NCBI GenBank assembly: GCA_015499995.1
Contig: JADNRV010000071.1
Coordinates: 124,001-188,000 of the forward strand
Direction: 5' to 3'
Source of the DNA: Flammula alnicola
Lineage: Eukaryota; Basidiomycota; Agaricomycetes; Agaricales; Strophariaceae
Length of the DNA stretch: 64,000 bases
Positions 34,230 through 48,191 of the stretch are shown here, in pieces. The notes under the pieces were generated by a model. It did no database searches and was not told the origin of the DNA. It saw only the letters and a list, made by a program, of their open reading frames with translations. Position numbers and translations under genes: made by a program. Within the stretch, counting starts at the first letter, position 1. Every line of letters begins with the position of its first letter.

Positions 34230-36104
34230 GGTGGTTGCTGTAAGTCACAGTCAGTGCGACTCATCAGCAATTCATGAGGCTGATCACCGAGAGGCTCTAG
34301 CATAGCAAAGCCAAATAAGAGCGGAAGATTGGGGCGCATTTCCTTTTCGGGTAATTAGTATATGTAACGGCTCAAGCTCAGCTTCATGCAAGATGGCGAA
34401 GATAGAGCTGATAATTTATAGATTACTTTTCGCAATGAGGAATAGGAATGGTACTAGTCGCGTAATAACGTATACATTGGGGTTCTTTTGGTACGTCCGG
34501 GCGCTATCAGTTTGCTACCGTTCAGTACCCGGGTGAGATATGACAAAACTCATACTAGAATTTTGCTCTCTTCACTCCCAAACGTCGGAGTTTCCCGCGT
34601 ATAAAAATTAAAAGTTTCTGGCGATGTCAAGGAACGGCCAACCGACGCTTATGATAGTCACAGTTCTCAGTAACTAATGAAGATCTCCTTTATTTTTAGA
34701 TCCCTTCTTCCATTGACTACGCCTGAACGCCCATTGAATCGACCACCTATCGCCACTCAGCTGCCGTCCTTGCTGTGAGAGAATCTTGGGGTTCAAATCA
34801 ATTCCTCACACACACCAGCATGTCAAAGCCTGAGTAAAATCGAGGTCAGGATCTCGCCGTCCAGGTCAAACATCTAGCGACCTATTGCCCTATGAGGGGT
34901 ATTTAAGGTTGATCTTCTTTAGTCGGTTATATGTGTGGGCTTTGTTTTTTTTTACACGTATAATTGTCTGCAACCGGAGCCGAATATTAATGCCATGATA
35001 GGCCTGAGGTCGCGCAGCGCGGCGGGCCATTGGACGGCGTCCGAGCCAACGATATCATTTTCATAGGTAAGCTTGTTGAGTCCTCTAATGGCTCCGGGAA
35101 TGCCAGTCGTTATCTACTTATGCTTACGAAGAGAAGATTTGCCCGGCTTGATATCCACCGAGGTTCCCGTGGGGTGGTATATCCCGCTGTGTTACCCACG
35201 TTGCCTCTCCCTCTTTCAAATAATGGTTCTCTGAGGCCAGTCGATATCATTCCGATGTGATGGATCCAATATGGGTTCAATGCGGAAATCCACACTCCTG
35301 AGGCTGCGCCACACTATTTCACTGCAAGGCAAACCGTGCCTTGATCGTTGAAATCATGTCTCGGACACGCTTAGAAGAGAAAAGGGTCATCGAGGAGATT
35401 AAAACTTTATCTGATTAGATTGCAAACGCTGTTATCACCGCAGAACATAAAAAGCATACGAGCTCGAAACGCAAAGGGAGAGCCTAAAAGAGCCTAAAGT
35501 AATTCATCCTTGAAGCCGAATGGGAATATCGGCCACAAACTTGGGCGAACTGAGGCTTTCAATCGAACTGGCCGCAGCTGGCCGCTGTTGATTCCGATGA
35601 TCAGGCGATTGGTATCCAGGTCGCATGGTGACCAAGCCTTAGGATAGGCAACCCTTCGCAGTGACTTTTGGATCTTACGGTCTGATATCCATCATGATAT
35701 CGAGCGGAGAGGGCGGGCCGTGGAGGAATGATGAACATTAGACAGGTTTAACTGAAAGAGGCATCGCTTTTTGTTTCCTGTGATGACCCGGAGTAGTAGC
35801 GTGGATAAGGGTCACCTAGAGGATGCGCTATGTAAAATATATTTAGTGATACGGTAGAAGAAGTACGCCGTGTAAGTTAGAAGAAACTTGGGGTATGTGC
35901 ACGTGTGATTTGAATTTATTTTGATTGTGGCTTGCTGATTGCAACAGATTCGTGTCTCGTTCCTCGTCGTCGTTGGCAGCGTACTCGCTGTTAAAATCGT
36001 CTTTCTCTCGTTAGTCCCCCTTTTCCCTTTCTATTGCAGCTCGTCGCCACCGCTGACACCGGGCACAGCGTGTGCGGGTCAGGACGGACAACCGAATACA
36101 GCCC
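34230..36104. other. Intergenic DNA between the ArfGAP gene and the Bni4-like gene
   Basis: About 1.9 kb. The proximal parts must hold both promoters (the genes diverge). The middle has several short open frames and GC-rich patches (for example around 35010) but nothing recognisable as gene, RNA or transposon. Confidence 0.45.
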
Positions 36105-36221
36105 ATGGCCGTTCTGGCAACTCCTGACTGGCTTCACAACATGGACAACAACCGCCAGCGAACTTCTCCCGCCAACGAGGGCCAGGGCCAGGGATCCCAT
36201 CCACAGACCCCGCAGCAACAG

Positions 36222-36252
<31 letters not shown>

Positions 36253-39200
36253 TCTTGCACCAGCAACAGCAACAGCAGCAGATGCTTCTCGCGCAGCAGC
36301 AGTCTGGGTATCCCTACCCGGTCCAGCAACAACCACAGGGTAGCTGGACACCGAACATCACCGCGCCTCCATTTTACCCTTCTTTTTACCAAAATCAGCA
36401 GCAGCAGCCCCCGCCACAGCCTTATCAGACGCAACAGGCGCCCTTCTTTGATCCTGCCAACGCCCAGCTCGCTGCACAATGGGCGTACCAGCAGATGATG
36501 TTTAATGCGCAGCATGGCTTTCCCCAGCACATTCCCCCCTCACAGCGGCCGCCTAACCCAAACCAACCGGGACAACCCCAGGGCGCACCCGACTACTTTT
36601 CACAAGCTCAGCTCCCACCCGTGTTTAACCCCTTCCCTAGTGGCACTCCACCACCACACGCTAATCGGCCAGGTGAACAGCAGACCCAACCCTATCCTGG
36701 ATTTCATCCGTACAGACGCCCCAATCGACAGCAATCATCGCCTGCTGAGGTCGCCAACGAAAGGCGGCAGGGGCAGGGACAGGGTATCGGCCAGATACCG
36801 CACCCACCGTACGCGCGCCCAGATGCGTCAGGATCTTCATCGTCCATTAACTCATCCTCCAGCCAACGCCAACGCACTAACAGTAACCAAAGCGCGCACA
36901 GCAGTGGGCACAACGTCCCTGCACCAGGCCATCGCGGAGTTTCTCCTGCCCAGAGCTCCCCCCGAGGCTCGCCTTCCCCTGTTGCTTCATCCTCTACGCC
37001 CAGCCCTCTCCGTCAGCCTCACATCCGCAGCGGATCCGCGTCTTCTTCGACATCCACGGCGACGGCGACGTCTATCCGCCCGTCGCCTTCTTTGCCGACA
37101 ACCGCCACTTCTACCGCGTCGGCATCCACGAACGCGACAGTTTCCGCTTCCTCGTCTGCCACGCCACGTCTGACCCGCCCGTCACCGCTTTCGCAAGGTA
37201 CCTTTACTGCCTCGGAGAAGCGTCGGTCTCGGGATGATATTGATCTTGGAGCCATGCATTCAGAATCCACGCCCACCGCCACCATGATCCGCAGTGGCGG
37301 TCTCAAAGGCCGGCTCAGACGAGCACTTTCCTTCAACGCTGCACAGACCCTTAAGGAAGAAGCAGACGCGGAGGTGGCAGCGGAGAAAGCTGCAGCTGAG
37401 GGCCACGACGACGACGATGACGACGACGACGTGTCAATCAAGGCGTCGCAGGTGAATGGTAAACTAAAAGCAAATTCGAGTACACCGGCGATCAAGGTTA
37501 AATCCTCGATGTCCGGTACGGAGGATGAAGGTCCAATGTCTGCTTCAACATCGGCGGCATCTATGCCAGTGAAGAAGAAGGGTCGGGCAGCCTCCCTGTT
37601 CAACTCGCGGTTAAATGCGAGCACGGATAATATTTCGCTGTCTTCGACTGTTAGCAGTGCAAGTGTCATGATCCGTAAGCTCGGTGCCATGGGCAAGCTC
37701 GCTCGGCGAAACTCGCTTGCTGGAATCACGTCTCTGTTCAAAGACAAGGACAAGTCCAAAGACAAGGATGGTGCGGAGGGTTCGGGGTCGTCGAAAGGGA
37801 AGAAAAAGGAGAAGGATAAGAAAAGTGCTAAAGGGGCGGCTTCATTGGCAAGTGTGTCGCATGTTACGGCAGAACTCGATCGACCCAGCGCGACAGGTGA
37901 TTGGAGTGTCGGGACGGATATGAATGGACTGTCTCCTGCTGCGAAACTTGCGAGGCAGCACACGTTGAAGAGTAACGCCGAGGCGGCTGCTAAAGCAAAG
38001 GAGGCGATGGAGGCCAGAGACGCTGCTGCAGCTGCAGCAGCTACTTCTGGTGGCCAACGGGTAAATGGTGTCATTGTGAATGGGACGCAGGTGCCTGCGT
38101 GGGACCATAACACCACGACGCGCCAAGGGTCGGTGTCTCCCGTTAAAGGTGGTTCTTCAGGCGGTGTGAGGATCAACGAGGACGGCACAAGGACGTTGAT
38201 CGAGGACGATGATGATGAGAGCGACGATGGGCATTACCATCATCATTATCAGCAACATCCACACCATGGCCAGCAACAGCGACAGCAAGGATTCCATGCG
38301 GATGGATGGGACGATGATGAGGATTGGGATCAAGATGGAGACGGAGAACGAGATGAGGAAGAGGATGTGACGATCCGGGTGGGCGTGGACCAGAGGACCA
38401 GCATCGATAGCGGCGAGGATGAAAGGTACATATACGGCCAACATAACCAGCTACAGGTCCAGCACCCGGCGGACATGGAGCCGTGGGCGGTCGATCTCCG
38501 ACGCAGCGTCGAGAGGACTCGGAGACCTGCCAAGGGCATCTTGAAGCGTGCGTTGCATTATCTTTCATTTCTCGCTCTCTTTATGCTTTCTCTTTCCTAC
38601 ATCGTTGTTCTAGTTACCTCGTTCCTTTTTCTGACGGCTTTGCTGGGAGTTTCTTTCGTTTATTTACCATACTCTGTTTCTTCTAGGTGCGGAAAGCTAT
38701 GATCAACATGCATACCTACACGACCCAGCAAATCTTCCTCATCGCCTCCGGTCAAACTCGTATAATAACGCTTCCACTGCCCATTCAGAGCTCGGGCCGC
38801 TAGCGCGCATGCCGTCACCCGACCCCGACCACATTGATGGCTTACATCGACACGGATCGCATTCTTCTGGCCATGGTCCATCGACATCTACATCCTCGTT
38901 GCCTTCGCAAGATACATCACCGCCTCTGTTGCCCCCGCTGTCATTCGACTCGAACTCGTCACCTCTTGCGAGCTCCTTCAGCGCGTCTGATACGTCAAAA
39001 GACCTGCCTGACACTCCGACGACGGCTACTAGCTCGACTTTCACTGCCAGCACGAGCTTTACTAGTACTGTTAGCAGCGGTACCCCAGTGGGCAGTCGGA
39101 ATGGCGGCAACATAGAAAGCACACCAGCGGAAAATAGGACTTCAGCTATATACCAACATCCCAACCTCAACTCGTCTGCTCCCGCACTTTCGACCATGGG

Positions 39201-39538
39201 CTCAGCGACAAGCAATACACCGCCGACGCTGACACATAGGTCCGCGACGTCGCCTAACAAGAGACTGACGTTCGCGACAAATTTGTCGGTATATGATACG
39301 TTCTCAGCGTCCGTCTACGATCGGAGGAGCGAGCCGGCGACATGGAGTCGCTTGACCCCTGCGCTTGCGCAGAGGATAAAAGAGGAACTGAATTCCTATA
39401 AAATGGAGGAGATGGAAGTGCATGCTTCGAGTCGAATTCAGTACGTATTTTTCCTTTTTCTTGATCTCTACGTTTCCTCGAATTTGGATGAGAGCTGACG
39501 TACTTCATCCACTCCACAGTACGCAGTTCTTTGTTTGA
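36105..39538 (+). CDS. BNI4: Bni4-like protein phosphatase 1 regulator
   Basis: Three exons, 36105-38547, 38687-39440 and 39520-39538, give 1071 residues; the first intron is unusually long (139 bp). The start is CCCATGG at 36105. The first 200 residues are Gln/Pro-rich with poly-Gln runs; long Ser/Thr-rich, basic and acidic tracts follow, all probably disordered. The only conserved block is the C-terminus: KRLTFATNLSVYDTF, then YDRRSEPATWSRLTPALAQ, IKEELNSYKMEEMEVH and a final HTQFF. That block matches the PP1-docking C-terminus of yeast Bni4, which tethers chitin synthase at the bud neck. The rest does not align, so the assignment rests on this motif. The last exon encodes only six residues. 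Confidence 0.78.
36213..36305 (+). repeat. CAG/CAA trinucleotide tract encoding poly-glutamine
   Basis: Mixed CAG and CAA codons inside the Bni4-like gene encode long glutamine runs broken by His, Leu and Met. The CAA interruptions would make the tract fairly stable. Confidence 0.9.
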
Positions 39539-41315
39539 TTGGATCTGGGATTCTCCTGCCCTATCTATACTATCCACCTCTGGGTTCTCCGCATACTACG
39601 TGTGACGACTTTCTTTCCTTCTAGTCTTTCTCTGTCTTTTTGGATCTCCCATTATCCCATCCATCCAACCAACCTCATGATTCCCCTTCTTTTGGCTCTT
39701 TTACCCAAGAACACACCCATCCTGGCTTGATCTAACCTAACGACCATCCATACGTGTCCGTCCCTCTATTCATGCTCGCTCGCCATTCATCACAAGGCAT
39801 CTCCTGTTCTTCCTGGCTGTCTACTGTCTATCGTCTGCATCTGACCGGCTGAACTGTTCTTCTTACCTCCATACTGTCTTTTCTATATATTTTTTGTCTG
39901 TCATTCTTTTCCTCTTCCTCTTCCTTTTTTGCCTTTGCCTTTACCCTCCTACAATCCTGCCATTACAACCCTCTTAGTGGTCACGACGATGACTTAGAAC
40001 TGAGCATCGTTATCATTGCTATCCCGACGCCTGATAACCCATTTTAAAAAATCCTGTATACCCGCACAATCCAATCTCCAATCCAATCTCCATATCCAAT
40101 ATCCCATACACAATACCCCCACGTCGCTCAGGTCGTCCAATTCGATTTGGTTAGTTACCTTAGGGTCACTTGCTTTAGAAAAGTTGTTGCTTTGCGATTG
40201 CTTTCCTTTACCCCTCGTTCTTCTACTTTCCTTTCTTTTTACTTTTCTCCCTACGCAGTTCAAAACCCAGTCTCATAGAAGACCGTCAGATTGACAGAAG
40301 ACAGACAGAAGAGAGTCGGCCGGGATCCTACTGCAGTTGTGGACACGGCCGCAGTTTGGTCGATTACGGATCCGACATACACCATACACCATATGATAGG
40401 TCCGGGATACGATACGCGCTGGTAGCCCACCCGGCCTATCTTATTATCTTACTATTCCCGCCCATCTCGTGCCCTGTGTGGGCTTGGCTTTCCAGGTCCT
40501 GCCCACGCAGCGTGCTATAGCACTGGCACACTAAGGATTTCGAATTATGTATTGTCCTTAATCATCCCATTACTTACGCCCTATCGTACACCCCGTATAT
40601 CCCTTTTTTCTCCCTTGTTCTCTTCCAGCTTCTTCTTTCCTTTTTGCAAAATTGACCCGGAACGGACATCACGAAAACCTGCATAACGTACGCACTGCAT
40701 GCCCAAGCTGCCCGGCCACCATCCCATGATCGCATTATCTCATCGTCTCAAATGTTACTACCAAGTACTACTATTACTACTACTACTCATCGTTATATAT
40801 ACTGCACTCTCATTCTCACTCTGGCAAGCTCAAGTATCTGAATCACCTCCGTTCTCGTCTCTTTTGTTTGGATTTCGCCTTGAATTTGATAAAAACATCC
40901 ACCGATAGGTGTTGTCCTTCCATGACGTTTTCCTGCGAGGCACCTTTCTCGTTGGTAACAGTAAACTTTAAGTATTCAAGTACATGGCGCAGATAAGTAG
41001 ATCGATCAACTGGCAGTCTATCAATTTTTACGGTACAAAGTTCTTAGTATGGCCTGTCGGAAAACAATTCATCTGCTGCGGATACGGGAAGACGAGAGAC
41101 AACAAAAGAGGCGCCCATTCTAATTTGAGCGCGTAATTAATGTGACAGATCGCGTGATTGAATGATCTGTGACTTACTTACTTACGTCACTATACAGCCG
41201 AATTTCGTCTTCGACAACCACCTCCTACACGGCGCATTCCAAGATCACTCTCGTTGCAGTTCTTCGGGACATTCTGTTCTTGTAATCTCATCTAATGAGA
41301 TAGACGTTTCTTTGG
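39539..41315. other. Intergenic DNA after the Bni4-like gene
   Basis: The first part is strongly pyrimidine-rich on the plus strand (TTCCTTTT and CTCTTCC runs), as expected of a 3' untranslated region and a downstream promoter. A short CTA/ACT run lies near 40770. No gene recognised. Confidence 0.5.
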
Positions 41316-42728
41316 ATGAGTTCAAGCTACTCGGAATCAAAGTCGCTTGCATTTCGTGCTAACTTAGCCAAGTTGGTGTCACCTTTGCGACGTGTGCGAT
41401 CTAGGACGCCCTTCTTTCATCTAGCGGCACATAGGATTCCAACATTATGGTCCTTATATCGAGGGCTGCTGCGCAACTCCCCGACAGAGGATGTAAGCTA
41501 ACATTCTTCATCCGGGGCTGCTTCTCTGACTTAAACGCTCAATTGAATTTGAAAAGGTCAAATTTCGCGTGCGGCTTCTTTTCCATCAGAACAGACAATT
41601 TACTGGCGTGGAAAAAACGCTGACCCGCCTTAAGCTTGGCTATAAGGTCATTAACGGAATTCAATCCCTTTTTTATATTTACCCATTATATCTTTTTAGT
41701 GGCTTGACTTCTTCAAGAAAGCGAAATACGGCGATGAACGTTGTCAGAATGTTGTGATGCGATTTTCGAGTTTAATTGCTGCGAAGCGAGAAAAGGCTCG
41801 GATGATGAGAATCGTGCGAGAAGAACTGGTGCGCAAAGACCCTCTTGTACACGTTTCTCCCTGAAACTAATCATACGTTAATTTAGGAGTGGCAAGAGAA
41901 ACTTCGTCACCGGCCGATTCTCAGTGGGGGCTTTATGCGCCCTACTGTTAACCATGGCCCTCTTCCGCGCATGAAACCCCAGCCACCTGCCATTTCGCAC
42001 TTAATAATCAAACGACTGAAAAAGCGAGAGTTGCGTCATGACAAGAGAAAACAGCTTGAAGATGACCTGGAGGACCTCGCCATGGAACAGCAATTTGAAG
42101 AAGGATTGCGTAACTTGACCAAAGTCCAGTTTCCAACAGTGTTTTCAGGTCCAGGCATCTCACAACGATGGAGTATGTGTTCTTTGATACCGTCAAGTCC
42201 TGAAGATGTTCACCGAGAATTACATTTTTAGAGCAACCCATCGTCGAATCGATTCGAGATATCAGTAAACGTCAACAGCTTGAATATGTTAGAGCCGAGA
42301 CACCCTTTTCTCCGGAACTGTTTGAAAGGATTATTGAAGCACGACGGGAGAAGATCCGTAACAAAACTCAGGAGAAGGACAGGGAACGCCATGGAGAACT
42401 CACAAAGAGCGCCATCAAACGCCAACGAAAAGGACCTCCTGCACATATTCTGGCTAAAATGACTGCGAAGGAGCGCGAGATGGATAAAATTTCGAGGAGC
42501 CTGAGTGAAGTGGGATATGTTGCATTAGTGAAGAGGAGACTTGGTTTCAAACTGAAGGATCCTGACGCTGGCCTTGAACTTGGAGAGAAAAACAATCGCC
42601 CACTTCTCAGGCAAGCTACACATTTAATCCATGCCGAGAACCGGAGAAGGCAAATCGAGGAACAAAGACTAACCTCGTTCACCTCTCGCACCGTCTGCAG
42701 TGAAAGAGCCCAGGCGACAGGAGAATAG
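41316..42728 (+). CDS. Complex1_LYR-family protein
   Basis: The model is 41316-41492, 41557-41646, 41700-41813, 41887-42172 and 42232-42728, 387 residues. The N-terminus has an arginine-rich, acid-poor stretch suited to mitochondrial import, then the LYR signature IPTLWSLYRGLLRNSP and a basic continuation (VRLLFHQNRQFTG). The long remainder is charged and helical. LYR proteins usually work with the acyl-carrier protein in assembling or inserting mitochondrial parts; the client here is unknown. The third exon's end is uncertain: the natural donor after 41830 leaves the frame off by one, whereas the donor at 41814 keeps it. Either the earlier donor is used or a base is missing near 41820. Confidence 0.75.
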
Positions 42729-43009
42729 AGCGATTTCTACCATCTTGTTAGCTTCCCATTTCGTAGAATTTACGCTCATCTGCCGCCAGTTAATTTATTT
42801 TACATTGACAAGGGAAGGCCATCGGCCGGGATGGCTTGAAAAATTAGGACATCAACACGTATAAGTATATCCCAAAACACAAAAGTTCCGCAACCGGAAT
42901 TCTGAACATCAGGGTCGGACGTCGATCACTGACCACCAACATCTACTACTTACCATTCAATATTCACGTCGGTAGCGCGAGCTGCTTATATGCTTCAAGG
43001 TTCACAGGC

Positions 43010-44392
43010 ATGGCAAGAGCCACTGATGTCGACTTTATACCTCCGGAAATCCACGATCTCATAATTGACCACTTCGCCCTCAAGCCGGCCACTAAATTTT
43101 GGGAGTCAGATACAAACGTGGACATCGAGAATAGAGCAACTTTACGCGCATGTTCTCTGGTCTCGCGCTCGTACTGTGCTCGTGCGTATCAGCGCCTCTT
43201 CTCATCCATAATCCTCGCCGTGGACACGTGTAAACCCCACATAACGCGTGATGCTCTAACCATTCGACGATGCGCCGACATATTACGCGACAGCCTCCAG
43301 TTTCCTGATATTGGAATGGTCTACCACATCCGCTCTTTTTCTCTTCGGATTAGAGGGGCCAACCCAGAGCAAATGCGTACCCTGTTCCAGGAAGGGAAGG
43401 TTGGGCTTATAGTGGACGCGCTGCAAGGACCTAATCACGGTATCAATTCCATGACCATGGATGTGGGGCTTTCAACCCACAACGAAGTCGAATATGCGAA
43501 GCTTGATAAGGAATTCCTCCGTGCATTCGACGGCCTGTGTCATTCTCCGAAAATGAGGCACATGCATTTGCAAGGTTTTTGCAGTATTCCAAGGATCCTA
43601 TTTTACGGAACGCACATCAAGCACATCGAGATGTACAGGACGCGTCTGACACGCGGCGACGAAATGTCCGAGAACGCACAGGTCACTCTGATGGAATCTA
43701 TTGCCGTAGATGAATCTTTCCCCTTGGTCAACCTTCTTCATTCGGACGGAGATTATGTCGGCACAGCATCGCGGTATCAGGTCGCCTTCAAGGAACTCAA
43801 GAAACTCCTTTTCCGCCTTTGTTACGCTGATAGGATACCAAGTGCAATCGATATCGCGATATGCGCCTCGAATACCCTGCAAAGCCTTCACATACATCTC
43901 TCTGGGTTAGATAGCATTCACTTCATCCCGCCACATTCTTCCACCCCAAAATATGTTTTCCACCACCTACACAAACTCTCTACACTGCGGATATCCAAAG
44001 ATGTTGGACGCCTTTTGGAGGAACTCTGTGTAATCCACCCCTTTCGACGCCTGCTTGAATCCTGCACACTTCCCCGATCCTTAAAAACTCTCATACTGGA
44101 GACAGGGTCAGCGCGTGGCTGGTATTCGTCAGACCCAACACCCGAGTACCGTCCGCATGGCGAGTGGCTTGCTCTGGACTCCGTCCTCGTGCAACCCAAG
44201 TTTAGTGCAGTTCCACAACTGATAATAGCCATCGAGTATACGGTTCGCCTGCAGCCCGTGGAAATATTCCGTACGACGATATCACGTTCCAAGCTAGGAC
44301 TCGCGAGTTGGTGTTGTCTGTTCTTCCACAGCTTCGGAAATCGAGAGAAATTTTACCTCACGCAGAATGGTGTCCTTTGGATGTGGATATAA
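43010..44392 (+). CDS. F-box-like hypothetical protein, single exon
   Basis: It reads without introns for 460 residues from an ATG at 43010. The start, IPPEIHDLIIDHFA then ATLRACSLVSRSYCARAYQRLF, fits the fungal F-box-like pattern that binds Skp1. The rest has scattered leucine-rich stretches (LQSLHIHLSGL, LHKLSTLRIS) as in mushroom F-box proteins that recognise targets for ubiquitination. This family is hugely expanded in Agaricomycetes. The last 35 residues may be read-through beyond an unrecognised intron. No target can be named. Confidence 0.7.
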   Translation: MARATDVDFIPPEIHDLIIDHFALKPATKFWESDTNVDIENRATLRACSLVSRSYCARAYQRLFSSIILAVDTCKPHITRDALTIRRCADILRDSLQFPDIGMVYHIRSFSLRIRGANPEQMRTLFQEGKVGLIVDALQGPNHGINSMTMDVGLSTHNEVEYAKLDKEFLRAFDGLCHSPKMRHMHLQGFCSIPRILFYGTHIKHIEMYRTRLTRGDEMSENAQVTLMESIAVDESFPLVNLLHSDGDYVGTASRYQVAFKELKKLLFRLCYADRIPSAIDIAICASNTLQSLHIHLSGLDSIHFIPPHSSTPKYVFHHLHKLSTLRISKDVGRLLEELCVIHPFRRLLESCTLPRSLKTLILETGSARGWYSSDPTPEYRPHGEWLALDSVLVQPKFSAVPQLIIAIEYTVRLQPVEIFRTTISRSKLGLASWCCLFFHSFGNREKFYLTQNGVLWMWI

Positions 44393-45138
44393 AACAAGAC
44401 CAATAGTCCACGATCCTGATGCTGCGTATGTCGACCACAAGATAGTTTTACGATGCGGAGGCCAGGTTAAACCTGAAGATCTTGTTTAAGATCCAAGCCC
44501 TTATCTAGTTGAAGCCTCTTCAAGACCCTTGGTCAAGCGGTCTCAGCCTATGGCTGGAAGAATATACCTTCTTCTTCCTTCTACACAGAAATCTTCGAAG
44601 ACGCAGGTGGAGGTTCGAGGAAGGGCAACGTGCTGGATGCAAGAGGACAAGGACGAATACATTTGTCGCATCGCCTTCATATTTCTCAAGAAAACCTTTC
44701 TTCAGTTGCACGTCATTAACTTCAGCAAAAAATAGCGTAACTTCATATCTATAATATTAATCCACACTTCAAGTCGTACAATGAGAGGAGACATCGTATC
44801 GAAAAAGTACATGATAAATCAAAATGTCGTACACATACAGGGGTAGACGATCAAGTGGACGGCGTAAAAGCAACGCTGTCACTGTAAAATCTACTGCACA
44901 GTTAAATATAAGTTGTTTCCTTTCCGTGTCCCGATTTTTGTATATAATCTCTGGTGAATGAATAGTAAATATGTACCCATCGGGTTTGGGGAAGCAATAT
45001 GCCACAAACGTGCGTCAAAGCTGCGGCTGTCGTCAGGATTCGACATCTTCATGCAAACCTCCAACAGAAATGGTTCATAACCAACTTTGAACCATCGGAG
45101 TTCCGCTTAATCCGATCCACGGTGCGTTCATGATTCAT
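44393..45138. other. Intergenic DNA between two F-box-type genes
   Basis: Convergent genes end on both sides. Short frames only; AT-rich after 44750. Nothing recognised. Confidence 0.5.
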
Positions 45139-46075
45139 CTACCAATCGCCACCGCCATCATCCCAGCCGCCCTTATCTCTGATACCCGTGCTGCCCAACT
45201 TGGTCTTGCCTCTCGACTTGCGGCCTCCGAGTTCTTTGTACATCTCTCGCATCTCGACTTTGCCGGGCTTCGCGGCGGCCTCTTCTTCCTGTTTCCATTG
45301 CTCCTCTTTCATTTCGCGAGGAGTCTGGTATCCTGACATGTTACGAGATGGGGAGTTGTATCCCGACCCTGGGCGGGAGAAGGAATTCGAGGTGGGCGAA
45401 CGATCTTTGGCGGATTTAAGATATACTTGGCGCTGTATCATTCACAGATTGTGAGTGACAATGATAAGCAACTAACAAGATAGAAGAGAGCGTACCCAAT
45501 TTTGTTTAGATTCGCGTTTCGTCCACTTCCAGGTGGTAAACTATCATCGTGGAAGTTCTCCTTTCTATAATGTTGGAACCAGACTAGTGAAACCGATCGG
45601 GATCAGCGTTTGGAGAACAGATGATGAAACTCTGGCGATCGTATACTAACCGTAATTCAACGTCTGGCTGCGCGCCCATTTCTTAGAAACGAGGGCACAT
45701 TTTGCCAGATCCCTTCTGGACAACCGCGAAAATATCCGTTGTGAGAGCTCAGTGGGGAAGGCCTTGAGTGGGTCAAGCCGACTCGATGAGATGATAAGTG
45801 GGCCTTTGGCTACCAGTCGAGAAGCAGCGCCGCCTCGGACAGGCGACGACGGCGTGTGCGAGACGGAGTCCCAGGAAGCGATACCTGGATTTTAATCGAT
45901 AAGATTAGACGAATGGTGACGATAAGAACAGACAACTCACGACGTTGACGAGATCATCGTCCGAATCATCCTTATCGTCGTACGATGTTTGCCTCTTGCC
46001 GTTAAGGCGAACGTTCCTCAGGCTGCTGTCGATATCCTCGACGTTGGACCTGAGTACGTCCTGCAGGAGGCTCAT
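45139..46075 (-). CDS. F-box protein with two apparent single-base frame breaks
   Basis: Exons, complement of 45941-46075, 45651-45884, 45496-45583 and 45139-45432, would give about 250 residues. The N-terminus reads MSLLQDVLRSNVEDIDSSLR. The F-box is clear: DPLKAFPTELSQRIFSRL, then DLAKCALVSKKWARSQ. VWFQHYRKENFHDD follows, and after a break WTKRESKQNW joins RQVYLKSAKDRSP. The C-terminus has YKELGGRKSRGKTKLG. Two one-base losses are needed: one near the 45884 junction and one near 45530 (CCACCTGGAAGTGG, where a Gly-Lys-Trp reading needs one more base). Splice sites and coding quality are otherwise good, so I favour sequence errors over a pseudogene. Substrate unknown. Confidence 0.7.
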
Positions 46076-46492
46076 GATTAAAAGATGGAAGTGGAGGTGA
46101 AGATGTAAATCCAAGATCGAAACCACTTTAACTCTCTGTGCCTGTGCTGACAAATGGGTGACGTCACATCGGCTTCTCCTAAAGCTGCCAAATGTGGCTG
46201 GACACTGAGGCTGGCCTGCTCCAGGAACCCCTTGCGCCATTTTGTCTCGTGAACCGCTCGGCGACTGCTAGGCGACTGCGGCGAGAGCGACGGAGGTCAA
46301 CGGAGACGAAAGGAACGTACTGAAAAATAGCCGATACTGTACACAACCCCTTTGCAAGCCTCATAGTTAACCATTTTTACAACCGTCTTCTCACTCGAAA
46401 GCAAGAACCATATTTTACAGCGTAGCTGATCTCCTCATATTATCGACACCCAAGCTAGCAGAACAGAGAGTCCAATAAGCGATTATAACAAA
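46076..46492. other. Intergenic DNA between the F-box gene start and the DPM1 end
   Basis: It contains the F-box gene promoter and the DPM1 3' region. No feature recognised. Confidence 0.5.
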
Positions 46493-47819
<1,327 letters not shown>

Positions 47820-48191
47820 ATGGCTTCCTCTTCACCACTAATACCAGTGTCCCCGGTCTCTCCTCCTCCTTCGATTCCCTCGTCTCCTAAATTTGAGACA
47901 TCTGAGAAATCGCCATCGGCACTGAAGCGTCTTCATGGCGTCCTACGCCAGCTGCTTCGCATAACAGTCACCGACGGACGCGTTTTCCTCGGCACATTCG
48001 CGGGGACCGATAAACCTCTCAACATCCTCCTCATCAACGCAGAGGAATACCGCGTCGGCCCAGGACAGGACCCTGATGGACGCTATGTCGGGCAGGTTAT
48101 GCTTCCATGGAAAGTCGTGGTAAAGGTAGAGGCGCATATTCCGGAGAGACCAACCAGAGCTATGGCCTTGGATGGAATGTACATCTGGTGA
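47820..48191 (+). CDS. NAA38: LSM-domain protein resembling NatC auxiliary subunit Naa38
   Basis: A single exon of 123 residues from the ATG at 47820. After a 40-residue Ser/Pro-rich start comes a short Sm fold: LLRITVTDGRVFLGTFAGTD is the Sm1 pattern, then LNILLINAEEY and VGQVMLPWKVVVKVEAH the Sm2 pattern. This arrangement, an N-terminal extension plus a divergent Sm core without the IRGxxV motif, fits LSMD1/Naa38, a helper of the acetyltransferase NatC. Other small LSM proteins cannot be excluded. Confidence 0.75.
   Translation: MASSSPLIPVSPVSPPPSIPSSPKFETSEKSPSALKRLHGVLRQLLRITVTDGRVFLGTFAGTDKPLNILLINAEEYRVGPGQDPDGRYVGQVMLPWKVVVKVEAHIPERPTRAMALDGMYIW

Noticed and set aside
36072..36104. 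Bni4-like start at 36072
   Set aside because: The codon there is GTG; the first ATG in frame is 36105 in good context.
37019..38188. A 389-codon open frame antisense to the Bni4-like gene
   Set aside because: It is the mirror of a Ser/Ala/Asp-rich coding region with biased codons; no domain and no splice support.
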